From NCBI RefSeq assembly GCF_016743215.1, contig NZ_VRZC01000004.1, positions 1 to 64,000 of the forward strand: 64,000 nt of DNA, given 5' to 3'. This DNA is from Geminocystis sp. GBBB08. GTDB taxonomy: Bacteria > Cyanobacteriota > Cyanobacteriia > Cyanobacteriales > Cyanobacteriaceae. Shown one piece after another: positions 19,274 to 27,513 of this stretch. The translations under genes were made by a program, and so were the position numbers. The notes beneath the pieces are model-generated. The model was not told where the DNA came from, did not search any database, and saw only the letters and a list, made by a program, of their open reading frames with translations. Within the stretch, counting starts at the first letter, position 1; each line of letters starts with the position of its first letter.

Positions 19274-22200
19274 ATGAAACGTATCGTATTAATTACAGGA
19301 TTTGAGACTTTTAATAGTGCTTTATATCGTCAATCAGCTACTCTCGCTACATCTCGCTGTGAAGGTTTAGAAGTTACCGTTTTTACCGATGCGGATATTA
19401 ATACTCAAAGGGAAAATGTCGAATCTGCCTTAAAAACTGCTGATGTTTTTTTTGCCAGTCTGCTTTTCGATTATGATCAAGTAATGTGGTTAAGGGAAAA
19501 AGTTGCCCATATTCCCATTCGTCTTGTTTTCGAGTCGGCTTTAGAATTAATGAGTTTGACTCAGATAGGCAAATTTTCGATTGGCGATAAGCCTCAAGGG
19601 ATGCCTAAACCTGTACAATTCATCTTGAGTAAGTTTACCAATAGTAAAGAAGAAGATAAACTTGCAGGATATATTAGCTTTTTAAAAACAGGACCTAAAT
19701 TATTAAAATACATTCCTGTCAAAAAAGTTCAAGATTTACGCAATTGGTTGATTATTTACGGTTATTGGAATGCAGGAGGGGTAGAAAATGTTGCCTCTAT
19801 GAATTGGTTTATTGCAGAAAATTATCTCGGCTTAAAGGTATCAGAAATTCCTCCTCTTATCGAAACTCCTAATATGGGGTTACTCCATCCTGACTATAAG
19901 GGTTATTTTACCTCTCCTAGGGAATATATTAATTGGTATTTGAGGAATGATCCCCCCCAACCCCCCTTAATAAGGCAGGAGAAAAATTCGGATAAATTAC
20001 CTTTAATCAAAGAGAAAGTTGTTGACAACGAAAATAGTATTTCCCCTCTTGCTAACGAAAATTATACTTCCCCCTTTGCTAAGGAGGGGCGATCTCAATT
20101 AACTCCTGTTGTTGGTATATTGTTATATCGTAAGCACGTTATTAGCAAACAACCTTATATCCCTCAACTGATTCGTTACTTTGAAGAAGCAGGATTGATT
20201 CCCTTACCTATTTTTATTAATGGAGTAGAAGGTCATGTTGCTGTAAGGGATTGGATTACAACAGATTATGAGCAAGAAAATATTAACAATCGGTTTAAAC
20301 CCATTGCCTCTTTATCTAAACCTATTGCCTCTTTATCAAAAGATGCGGTTAAAGTAGATGCGGTTATCTCTACCATCGGATTTCCGTTAGTGGGCGGACC
20401 TGCTGGTAGTATGGAAGCAGGAAGACAGGTAGAAGTGGCAAAACGTATCTTAACGGCGAAAAACATTCCTTACATTGTGGCTGCGCCTCTGTTAATCGAA
20501 GATATTCATTCATGGATAAGAAAGGGTATCGGTGGTTTGCAAAGTGTGGTATTATACGCTTTACCTGAGTTAGATGGTGCGATCGATACTATACCATTGG
20601 GTGGTTTAGTGGGTGAAGATATATACCTTATTCCTGAAAGGGTTAAGCGTCTTACTGGTAGAGTCAATAATTGGATTAAGTTAAGAAGAAAACAGAAGTT
20701 CGATCGAAAAGTTGCTATTATCTTATATGGTTTTCCCCCTGGATACGGGGCAACTGGCACAGCCGCCTTATTAAATGTGCCTAAATCCCTCCATAAACTC
20801 TTACACGCCTTAAAAGAAGAAGGCTATAACGTTGATAATATTCCCGAAGACGGCGAAGAAATTCTTAAACAAGTCAAAACCGCCGATGATTTCATCTCCT
20901 ATTCAGGAAAGGCAGAAGGCAGAAGGCAGAAGGCAGAAGGTGATTCAATAACTATTGACAAGTCACTATTAACTATTAACTCTAATACCGTTGATGTAAA
21001 AATCCTCGATCGATGGTTAGGGTATATACTGATTAATAAAATCCAAAAACAATGGGGAAATCTCACTCAAACAGGCATTAAAACCATCGGTGATAAATTC
21101 CAAATCGGCGGTATTCAACTCGGTAACGTCTGGATTGGAGTACAACCACCTCTTGGTATAGCGGGAGATCCGATGCGACTCATGTTTGAAAAGGATTTAA
21201 CACCCCATCCCCAATATACAGCCTTTTATAAATGGTTGCAAAACGACTTTCAAGCCGATGCGATTATCCACTTCGGAATGCACGGCACAGTAGAATGGTT
21301 GCCCGGTAATCCTTTAGGTAATACTGGTTACTCGTGGCCAGATGTACTATTAGGCAATATTCCTAACCTCTACATTTACGCCGCCAACAACCCCAGTGAA
21401 TCCATGTTAGCAAAAAGAAGGGGTTATGGTGTGATTATCTCTCATAATGTGCCTCCTTACGGTAGGGCAGGGTTATATAAAGAGTTAATGGCATTAAAAG
21501 AGTTAATTAACGAGTATCGAGAAGATACAGAGAAAAATCAGCTATTAAAAGGGGATATTATCCAAAAAATAGTCGATAGTGGCTTATATAAAGACTGCAA
21601 ATTTACCGAAGGGGAAAAACTAGGTATCGAATTTACCGATGAAAATGCTAAATTATTTAGTAACCAAGCCCTTAATGATTATTTTGTCCAAATTTATGAC
21701 TATTTGCAAATTGTCGAGCAAAGATTATTTTCCTCTGGTTTACACATCTTAGGAGAAAAACCCACCCCAGAGCAACTACAATCTTACCTTGAGGCTTATT
21801 TTAATGATACTTATAGTCAACAAAACTTCGCCCAAGAGTTAAGCAATAGTGATTTATTTGCCAGAGTGGAGAAGAAAGCGGAAAAAGAGGAAGAATTAAA
21901 GCAACGTTTTGCACAACAACAGCTAATCACTGACTTGTTAATGCAGACAGAAGACGAATTGACTAACTTATTAAGAGGCTTAAACGGTGAATATATCCCC
22001 CCTGCGCCGGGAGGTGACTTACTCAGAGATGGTGCTGGAGTTCTTCCTACAGGTCGTAACATTCACGCATTAGATCCCTATCGGATGCCTTCTCAGGGTG
22101 CGTATCTAAGAGGTAGAGAGATTGGTAAGAAGATTATTGAGCAGAATTTGGCGGAAAATGGTTGTTATCCTGAGACTGTCGCCGTTATGTTATGGGGATT

Positions 22201-23224
22201 GGATGCTATTAAGACTAAGGGTGAGTCTATTGGTATTTTACTAGAGTTAGTGGGTGCTCAACCTGTGAAAGAAGGCACAGGGCGCATAGTAAGATATGAG
22301 TTAATGCCATTGGAAAAAGTAGGGCATCCCCGCATTGATGTTTTAGGCAATTTATCAGGGATTTTCCGAGATACTTTTTTGAATATTATCGAATTGTTAG
22401 ATGATTTATTTTACCGTGCTTCGATCGTCGATGAATCTCCCGAAAATAACTTTATTCGGAAACATTATCTTGAATTAAAGGAAAAAGGAATAGATAATCC
22501 TTCCGCACGACTGTTTTCTAATCCTAACGGCGATTTTGGCTCGTTAGTAAATGATCAAGTTGTGGATGGTAACTGGGATTCTGGTGATGAGTTAGCAGAT
22601 ACATGGAAGAGTCGCAATGTTTTCAGCTACGGTAGGAAGGATAAAGGAGAGACGCGCCCCGAAATTTTAGATAAACTATTACAAACTAGCACAACCGTTG
22701 TGCAGGAAATCGACTCGGTGGAGTATGGCTTAACGGATATTCAGGAATATTATGCTAACACGGGAGGCTTGAAACGGGCGGCGGAGAAACAAAGTGGTAG
22801 GAAGGTAACGGCTAGTTTTGTGGAAAGTTTCTCTAAGGATACCACTCCCCGTAAATTAGAGCAGGTTTTAAGGATGGAATACCGCACTAAGTTACTTAAC
22901 CCCAAATGGGCGAAAGCTATGGCTGATCAAGGTTCGGGCGGTGCTTACGAAATCTCTCAGCGAATGACGGCTTTAATCGGTTGGGGAGGCACAACAGATT
23001 TTACCGATAATTGGGTATATGATCAAGCGGTTGATACTTATGTATTGGATCAAGAGATGGCGAATAAGTTGAGGGAAGCGAATCCCGAAGCCTTCCGTAA
23101 TATTGTGGGGAGAATGTTGGAAGCTAATGGGCGCGGTTTTTGGGATGCGGATGAGGAGAAATTGGAGAAAATTAGAAGTCTTTATGAGATGACGGAGGAT
23201 GAATTAGAGGGAGTTACTGTTTAG
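19274..23224 (+). CDS. chlH: Magnesium chelatase subunit H (ChlH)
   Basis: ChlH is the large porphyrin-binding subunit that, with ChlI and ChlD, inserts Mg into protoporphyrin IX, the first step committed to chlorophyll. The 1316-residue length is normal, and family stretches are intact: LLYRKHVISKQPYIPQLIRY, IHFGMHGTVEWLPGNPLGN, AANNPSESMLAKRRGYG and the C-terminal GWGGTTDFTDNWVYDQAVD. Compared with relatives from memory, there are two low-complexity in-frame insertions (about residues 226-275 and 545-575) and a 7-residue duplication (about 343-356), all reading like intergenic repeats. They sit between conserved blocks, so the enzyme is probably active. It stands alone and overlaps the convergent yoeB by 11 bases. 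Confidence 0.97.
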   Translation: MKRIVLITGFETFNSALYRQSATLATSRCEGLEVTVFTDADINTQRENVESALKTADVFFASLLFDYDQVMWLREKVAHIPIRLVFESALELMSLTQIGKFSIGDKPQGMPKPVQFILSKFTNSKEEDKLAGYISFLKTGPKLLKYIPVKKVQDLRNWLIIYGYWNAGGVENVASMNWFIAENYLGLKVSEIPPLIETPNMGLLHPDYKGYFTSPREYINWYLRNDPPQPPLIRQEKNSDKLPLIKEKVVDNENSISPLANENYTSPFAKEGRSQLTPVVGILLYRKHVISKQPYIPQLIRYFEEAGLIPLPIFINGVEGHVAVRDWITTDYEQENINNRFKPIASLSKPIASLSKDAVKVDAVISTIGFPLVGGPAGSMEAGRQVEVAKRILTAKNIPYIVAAPLLIEDIHSWIRKGIGGLQSVVLYALPELDGAIDTIPLGGLVGEDIYLIPERVKRLTGRVNNWIKLRRKQKFDRKVAIILYGFPPGYGATGTAALLNVPKSLHKLLHALKEEGYNVDNIPEDGEEILKQVKTADDFISYSGKAEGRRQKAEGDSITIDKSLLTINSNTVDVKILDRWLGYILINKIQKQWGNLTQTGIKTIGDKFQIGGIQLGNVWIGVQPPLGIAGDPMRLMFEKDLTPHPQYTAFYKWLQNDFQADAIIHFGMHGTVEWLPGNPLGNTGYSWPDVLLGNIPNLYIYAANNPSESMLAKRRGYGVIISHNVPPYGRAGLYKELMALKELINEYREDTEKNQLLKGDIIQKIVDSGLYKDCKFTEGEKLGIEFTDENAKLFSNQALNDYFVQIYDYLQIVEQRLFSSGLHILGEKPTPEQLQSYLEAYFNDTYSQQNFAQELSNSDLFARVEKKAEKEEELKQRFAQQQLITDLLMQTEDELTNLLRGLNGEYIPPAPGGDLLRDGAGVLPTGRNIHALDPYRMPSQGAYLRGREIGKKIIEQNLAENGCYPETVAVMLWGLDAIKTKGESIGILLELVGAQPVKEGTGRIVRYELMPLEKVGHPRIDVLGNLSGIFRDTFLNIIELLDDLFYRASIVDESPENNFIRKHYLELKEKGIDNPSARLFSNPNGDFGSLVNDQVVDGNWDSGDELADTWKSRNVFSYGRKDKGETRPEILDKLLQTSTTVVQEIDSVEYGLTDIQEYYANTGGLKRAAEKQSGRKVTASFVESFSKDTTPRKLEQVLRMEYRTKLLNPKWAKAMADQGSGGAYEISQRMTALIGWGGTTDFTDNWVYDQAVDTYVLDQEMANKLREANPEAFRNIVGRMLEANGRGFWDADEEKLEKIRSLYEMTEDELEGVTV
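19950..20095. repeat. Intergenic-type repeat inserted in frame in chlH
   Basis: The DNA here has C-rich words (CCCCCCCAACCCCCCTTAAT) and a CCCCCTTTGCTAAGGAGGGG hairpin typical of cyanobacterial spacer DNA. It encodes a Pro/Glu/Asn-rich segment lacking in the surrounding conserved ChlH alignment. The frame is kept throughout. Confidence 0.6.
20300..20341. repeat. 21-bp tandem duplication in chlH
   Basis: Two 21-bp units differing at two positions encode PIASLSK twice in a row. The duplication keeps the frame and looks recent. Confidence 0.85.
20911..20940. repeat. GGCAGAA heptamer array inside chlH
   Basis: Four GGCAGAA units stand in a row and are followed by spacer-like DNA (TTGACAAGTCACTATTAACT). 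Heptamers of this kind are common between genes in cyanobacteria. Here they encode KAEGRRQKAEG in frame. Confidence 0.8.
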
Positions 23225-23483
23225 TATCATAATGGTAGCGACAAGATATAATGATAATGGAATCATCATCAACTTGATAGACTAATCGATGTTCTTGATT
23301 GATTCTTTTTGACCAATATCCTTGTAATTCATGTTTTAAAGGTTCTGGTTTACCCAATCCAGTAAAAGGATTTTTTTGTGTATCCTTTAATAATAATAAA
23401 ATCTTTTTAAATATTTTCTTGTCTGTATTTGCCCAATAATTAAATTGTTCAAATGCGTTAATTTCAAAGGTTATTTTTCTCAT
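23214..23483 (-). CDS. yoeB: YoeB-family mRNA interferase toxin
   Basis: YoeB cuts mRNA on the ribosome. The 89-residue protein has the full family pattern: a start resembling KITFEINAFEQFNYWANTDKKIF, then NPFTGLGKPEPLKHELQGYWSKRIN, the catalytic-region EHRLVYQV, and the C-terminal IIISCRYHYD. It overlaps its antitoxin gene by 20 bases and its stop overlaps the convergent chlH stop by 11 bases. No damage is visible, so it should be active. Confidence 0.93.
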   Translation of the reverse strand: MRKITFEINAFEQFNYWANTDKKIFKKILLLLKDTQKNPFTGLGKPEPLKHELQGYWSKRINQEHRLVYQVDDDSIIIISCRYHYDTKQ

Positions 23484-23715
23484 AATCTTCTAAATTTATC
23501 GACACAATTTTACCCTGTTTTACATTTTCGATCGACTCTAATAACTGTTTTTTATTGGCTTCTGATTTTAATAAATAAGTTGTTTCATCTTCAATTTCTG
23601 TAGAGTTATTGACAATGATAACTTCCACAGAAGCACCTTCTTTAAATTGACTTTGAGAAATTTCTATTTTGCCATTTTTGCCTACGATGGCTTTTTGTCT
23701 GATTGTACTAACCAT
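23464..23715 (-). CDS. Antitoxin paired with YoeB (YefM-like)
   Basis: An 83-residue protein encoded just upstream of yoeB. The N-terminal half (STIRQKAIVGKNGKIEIS) is beta-rich like AbrB/Phd-type DNA-binding parts, and the C-terminus has LESIENVKQGKIVSINLEDY, the toxin-wrapping segment of YefM-type antitoxins. Typical YefM starts differently, so this may be a hybrid antitoxin class. It should neutralise YoeB and repress its own promoter. Confidence 0.82.
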   Translation of the reverse strand: MVSTIRQKAIVGKNGKIEISQSQFKEGASVEVIIVNNSTEIEDETTYLLKSEANKKQLLESIENVKQGKIVSINLEDYEKNNL

Positions 23716-23768
23716 TTTTTGCTTAAATTAATACTGACTATAATTGATAATTTTAACAAATTTCCTAA

Positions 23769-24186
23769 ATGATAGTTTTCTTGACTTTAAAATACTAACT
23801 TATTGATCGTTATGCAGAAACGGGTTTAAGATTTTGGTATAGAACCTATTTGATATTTACGCCTGTAACCCAAATAACAAAAGGCTTTGACGAGATTAAA
23901 GTATTTCTTCTGAAATCATTATTATGTAACCATTCTAAAAAAGATACCAAATGGGTTCTATAAGATTACAAGCCAAAGTCAATGGCAACATTTTAATGAT
24001 GTTCGTCTAACTTTCCCTACTGCTGACTTAGTAGGGCAACTAACGGTTTTTAACATTTGTGGAAATAATTATAGACTGATTACGAAGATTAATTTTTCTA
24101 GGGGAAAAGTCTATATTCGGGCAGTTTTAACTCATTTGGAGTACGATAAAAAGAAATGGAAAAAAGACTCTTGGTTTTCTAAGTAA
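23769..24186 (+). pseudogene. higB: HigB toxin gene, split by a MITE and carrying a stop
   Basis: Two fragments of one HigB toxin flank a 117-bp insertion. Left of it, the frame from ATG 23769 reads through an in-frame TAA at 23796 to DRYAETGLRFWY. Right of it, the frame reads ITSQSQWQHFNDVR, LVGQLTVFNICGNNYRL and VYIRAVLTHLEYDKKKWKKD, the typical HigB core and end. Deleting the insertion with one TATA copy joins the halves as RFWYKITSQSQW without a frame change. HigB is a ribosome-dependent mRNA interferase; this copy should be inactive. Its antitoxin gene downstream is intact. Confidence 0.9.
23842..23958. mobile_element. 117-bp MITE with IS5-type ends inserted in higB
   Basis: The ends are inverted repeats: GAACCTATTTGATATTT on the left and the reverse complement of GAACCCATTTGGTATCT on the right, matching at 14 of 17 positions. 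TATA flanks it on both sides (23838-23841 and 23959-23962). It encodes no protein. Its right end matches the IS end at 106-122 over all 17 bases, so the element was probably mobilised by that transposase. Confidence 0.9.
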
Positions 24187-24318
24187 TAGTCTAGTTTAGA
24201 TTTAATCTTAGATTAATAATAAAGTTATACATTTCAATCATTTTGTTTTCCTTTACATCATAATTCAGGGTGGTTTTATTCAATTAATTTTATTTTCCTT
24301 TTAAGTTATTTAAGATAT

Positions 24319-24738
24319 ATGATAGTCACAGAAAAATATCTCGAACTTGTTAACCAATTTCCTCCTCGCCCCATTGTCACTGATGATGATTTAGAAATGA
24401 CTCAAGAAGTTATGAATCAATTGCTTGATAAATCATCTCTTACTCCAGCAGAAGAAGATTATTTGGAAGTTTTAGGCACTTTGGTATATAACTATGAGCA
24501 AAAACAAGGGGATTTAATTCCCGATATTTATGGAGTTGATTTGTTAAAAGTTCTTATGGAAGAGCATAATTTAAAACAAAAAAATCTTGTTTCTATTTTT
24601 AAAACGGAGTCTATTATCTCAGATATTTTAAAGGGAAAACGTCAATTAACTAATCGTCATATTCAAGAGTTAGCTGAATTTTTCCATGTTTCTCCTGCGG
24701 TGTTTTTTCCTATTAAAAGTATAGCAATAGCACAATAA
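24319..24738 (+). CDS. higA: HigA antitoxin (Xre-type HTH)
   Basis: The 139-residue protein has a long N-terminal region (LTPAEEDYLEVLGTLVYNYEQ) and a C-terminal helix-turn-helix: GVDLLKVLMEEHNLKQKNL, then IISDILKGKRQLTNRHIQEL and FFHVSPAVFFP. This is the cyanobacterial HigA arrangement in which antitoxin follows toxin. It should bind HigB and the operon promoter. With higB broken, it persists as an orphan antitoxin that may still neutralise related toxins. Confidence 0.9.
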   Translation: MIVTEKYLELVNQFPPRPIVTDDDLEMTQEVMNQLLDKSSLTPAEEDYLEVLGTLVYNYEQKQGDLIPDIYGVDLLKVLMEEHNLKQKNLVSIFKTESIISDILKGKRQLTNRHIQELAEFFHVSPAVFFPIKSIAIAQ

Positions 24739-24769
24739 GCAATAATAGGTTATTAAGAGAAATTTAACT

Positions 24770-24969
24770 ATGATGAATAAACAAATACAAATTATATCTG
24801 ATGACGAAAATATCTCGATCGATGAGTTAGTATCGCTTTATCAAATCAATTATCTTCTATTGGGAAAAATTATTTAGCGGAAAGAGCGAAAAAAGGTAGT
24901 TGGAAAAAATTCCAAAAAGTACTTAGCAAAGTTTCTGATCAACAACCAGAGGAGTTCGATCGAATTTAA
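24770..24969 (+). pseudogene. Frameshifted antitoxin remnant
   Basis: The frame from ATG 24770 reads a short acidic start (ISDDENISIDELVS) and then hits a stop near 24878. The next frame takes over with LSSIGKNYLAERAKKGSWKKFQKVLSKVSDQQPEEFDRI, ending at 24969. That second part matches the C-terminus of small cyanobacterial antitoxin-like proteins (pattern: AKKGSWxKFxxVLxKVPDxxPEExDRL). One frameshift near 24835 explains both halves. No toxin frame follows. Confidence 0.7.
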
Positions 24970-25032
24970 GAGAAAAAATAATAATTTAAACACTAAAAAG
25001 AGAGGATATTATTTTATGAAAAATAAGGGTGA

Positions 25033-25554
25033 TTAAATTGCTACCAATTCTTGAGCTTGTTTTAAAATTTGATCATTAGCTTTTTTTGTTTCTAAGGTGA
25101 GATTAATATTTCGGGATAATTTGGCTATTTCTAATAATTTAAAATCAACTTTTTTTTCATTTTTAATCCAAAACCATTCTAACACCTCATCTAAGTGCCA
25201 AATAGCCTGATGGCTTTTAAAAAATGAGTTAGGAAATGTATCTTTATTAATGTATTTTTGAACATTTTGTTTACTACATTCCAAAATTTCTGATAATTCT
25301 AGTACTCCCACTAAATCAGGGGAAACTTGTATTAAAAAGGCGGTGGGAATAACCGATTTTACTTGTTGAATGGCACTATAAACGGCTTGATAAGCTGATT
25401 CTGATTCTCTCATAAAATCTAGTACGATCGATCCTTTCTGCCCCATGCCAACTATAGCATCTCCGCATCCTGCTTCATATAATGCGTCTAAATACATTTC
25501 AATATTTTTTTCTATATTGAAATTAAAAATGTAACTAAAATCATAGTAATTCAT
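25033..25554 (-). CDS. Helix-turn-helix protein of unknown function
   Basis: The start is ATG 25554, supported by GAGGAA eight bases upstream, rather than the longer frame from 25587. The N-terminal half (NYYDFSYIFNF, LYEAGCGDAIVGMGQKGSI) is a conserved beta-alpha domain. The middle has a MerR-like helix-turn-helix (LVGVLELSEILECSKQNVQKYINKD) and the C-terminus is helical. Similar proteins occur next to toxin genes in many bacteria, but no function is known to me. It lies divergent from the following antitoxin-PIN pair across 110 bases and might regulate it. Confidence 0.65.
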   Translation of the reverse strand: MNYYDFSYIFNFNIEKNIEMYLDALYEAGCGDAIVGMGQKGSIVLDFMRESESAYQAVYSAIQQVKSVIPTAFLIQVSPDLVGVLELSEILECSKQNVQKYINKDTFPNSFFKSHQAIWHLDEVLEWFWIKNEKKVDFKLLEIAKLSRNINLTLETKKANDQILKQAQELVAI

Positions 25555-25664
25555 CTGTATTTTCCTCACTATAGATACATTTATCAATAACTCTTTTAAG
25601 AGAAATAATAAAATTCGATGTTAAAAGCTATAATTTCTATAGAACTTATAAAAACAATAGAAAC

Positions 25665-26012
25665 ATGGCAGGTAAAACACTTTCGGCTCACGTTGATCTA
25701 GAAACGGCAGAGCGTATAACTTCTGTCTCTAAACTGGAAAATCGATCTCTATCTCAAATTGCCAGTGCTTCCATTAAGTTGGGTTCTATTTTACCATCTA
25801 ATGCTTGGTCAGTATTATTACAACTAAGTAATACTGCATCAAAAGCACAATGGCAAGAAATTGCTCAAGATATTACCAGAGTATTGTTAGATCATCAATA
25901 TAAACTAGCGGAAGAAAAAATCAGTCAAAATATTGATCGAGACTGGTTAAATACTTTAGAAACAGAAGATGATATTTTATTAGCCTCCATTGAATTAACT
26001 CGTGATGTGTAA
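25665..26012 (+). CDS. Antitoxin-like protein paired with a PIN toxin
   Basis: The 115-residue protein begins with a ribbon-helix-helix-like segment: KTLSAHVDLETAERITSVSKLENRSLSQIASASI. That pattern fits DNA-binding antitoxins of the CopG/MetJ type. The rest is helical and acidic. Its stop overlaps the PIN gene start by 8 bases, which strongly suggests coupled translation as a TA pair. Confidence 0.75.
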   Translation: MAGKTLSAHVDLETAERITSVSKLENRSLSQIASASIKLGSILPSNAWSVLLQLSNTASKAQWQEIAQDITRVLLDHQYKLAEEKISQNIDRDWLNTLETEDDILLASIELTRDV

Positions 26013-26514
26013 ACCTTTACGATTATGTCTTGATCTTAATATTTGGTGTGCTGCGCTATTAGCAGATATTAAAGGAAATAAAAATTCTGCTTGTCAAAGC
26101 ATAGTAAATTTGGTTCGTTGTGGCAAATATGCTTCAGGAAAAATAGAGTTAGTTATTTCTTGGGGGATGTTAAATCGTTTGGAAAAGGTACTATTAAGAT
26201 TAACTCCTCTGGCGAAAGATGCTTCTTTTTATGTGAGTGCGATCGCCAATTATGCACCTCAACTAACCCTCGGAGGCACTGGGGTGATTGCGATCGATGA
26301 CATTGAAGATCAAATGGTTTTAGAAACAGCTTTAGCAGGAAAAGCGGATATGTTAATCACAGCTAATTTTCAAGATTTTCTCAATAAAGATGTAGAAATT
26401 ATTATTCCCCAAAAACATGGAATTTATCATTCGCCAAATCATAATATTAATATTATTCATCCCTATTTAGCTATCCAGTGGCTAAATCAAGGAAATATTC
26501 CTTCATTACACTAA
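26005..26514 (+). CDS. PIN-domain ribonuclease toxin
   Basis: The N-terminal LRLCLDLNIWCAALL carries the first acidic residue of a PIN domain, and the later IEDQMVLETALAGKADMLITANFQDF has the central acidic residues and the final strand-helix typical of PIN_3/VapC-like nucleases. The length of 170 residues fits. It is expected to be a magnesium-dependent RNase checked by the preceding protein. ATG 26005 was taken; GTG 26002 is adjacent. Confidence 0.83.
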   Translation: MCKPLRLCLDLNIWCAALLADIKGNKNSACQSIVNLVRCGKYASGKIELVISWGMLNRLEKVLLRLTPLAKDASFYVSAIANYAPQLTLGGTGVIAIDDIEDQMVLETALAGKADMLITANFQDFLNKDVEIIIPQKHGIYHSPNHNINIIHPYLAIQWLNQGNIPSLH

Positions 26515-26545
26515 AATGGTAGTAATTTATGGGAGAAATGAAATT

Positions 26546-26770
26546 ATGAGTTATAGAGATATTACCACCGTCGAAGCTGGTAAACGAGGAGGAAAACCTT
26601 GTATCCGCAATATGCGTATAACTGTCTATGATGTTTTAGGTTGGTTAGCGGAGGGAATGACGATAGAGGAAATTATCGATGATTTTCCAGAGTTAACCCA
26701 AGAGGATATTAAGGCTTGTTTAGCTTTTGCCGCCGATCGAGAACATCGTTTAGTATCAATGGTAGGGTAA
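26546..26770 (+). CDS. DUF433 family antitoxin
   Basis: Compact DUF433 protein (about 74 residues) with the defining pattern: GGKPCIRNMRITVYDVLGWLAEGMT, then EIIDDFPELTQEDIKACLAFAADRE. The family has a helix-turn-helix and is the usual partner of DUF5615 PIN-like toxins. ATG 26546 with GGGAGA upstream was preferred over ATG 26516. It is three bases from the toxin gene. Confidence 0.9.
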   Translation: MSYRDITTVEAGKRGGKPCIRNMRITVYDVLGWLAEGMTIEEIIDDFPELTQEDIKACLAFAADREHRLVSMVG

Positions 26771-26773
26771 AGA

Positions 26774-27106
26774 GTGAGATTACTTTTTGATCAAAATTTG
26801 AGTAGAAAATTAGTCGGAAGACTGGCTGATATTTTTCCTAACTCTACTCATGTTCAATTTTTAGAGATGACATCTGCAAATGATAATGAAATTTGGGAAT
26901 TAGCAAAATTGTCAGGTTTTATAATTGTGACACAAGATGCTGATTTTGCTGAAAAAAGTCGTCTCTACGATTCACCTCCAAAAGTAATTTGGTTAAGAGG
27001 TGGAAATACTACCACAAATAAGGTTGAGTTTATTCTACGTTCTAGGATAGAAGTAATTAAAGAATTATCTGAAAATCCGATCCTTCATTGTTTGGAGTTA
27101 TATTAA
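26774..27106 (+). CDS. DUF5615 PIN-like toxin
   Basis: It starts at GTG 26774, directly after DUF433. The protein opens with RLLFDQNLSRKLVGRL and contains FIIVTQDADFAEKSRL and PPKVIWLRGGN, the signature of DUF5615, a Mut7-C/PIN-like nuclease fold with acidic residues at both strands. The predicted activity is RNA cleavage. The pair looks intact. Confidence 0.9.
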   Translation: MRLLFDQNLSRKLVGRLADIFPNSTHVQFLEMTSANDNEIWELAKLSGFIIVTQDADFAEKSRLYDSPPKVIWLRGGNTTTNKVEFILRSRIEVIKELSENPILHCLELY

Positions 27107-27160
27107 ACGTTATTTAACACTCCTTTTGTTGAATTTGGTGAACAATGCCCATCCTACGAA

Positions 27161-27454
27161 TTAGCTAAGTTTAATCACAGGGTAATTTTTATGGGTTAAT
27201 TTACCTGTTTTTAAATCTTTTGCAGTAATTAATAATCGTTTATTTCCGTCGATCGAAAACTCAATTTGAAAACATTTTTCTCCCCTTTTTACTGAGGTAT
27301 TATTCGTTAAAAAAGTCGGTGATTCTTCATTCATCCAAAAATAATTCCTCTCCTCTTGCTTATCAGGAGTCATGGCACTCAAACGGGCTGAACCATTGGG
27401 ATCAAACACCAATTCAATGTTATTATTACTGTTACTCTGATACTGTTTAAACAT
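27161..27454 (-). CDS. Small hypothetical protein
   Basis: A 97-residue acidic-neutral protein without signal peptide or membrane segment. The C-terminal stretch (GNKRLLITAKDLKTGKLTHKN) faintly recalls the substrate-binding part of Hsp70 proteins, and the middle (ERNYFWMNEESPTFLTNN) has no known motif. I do not recognise the family. It is divergent from the P450 gene, sharing a 60-base spacer. Confidence 0.55.
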   Translation of the reverse strand: MFKQYQSNSNNNIELVFDPNGSARLSAMTPDKQEERNYFWMNEESPTFLTNNTSVKRGEKCFQIEFSIDGNKRLLITAKDLKTGKLTHKNYPVIKLS

Positions 27455-27513
27455 AGTACTATATTAATATATTGATAAACTTTAACTAATTTTATTTTAT
27501 TTAAACAAATATC

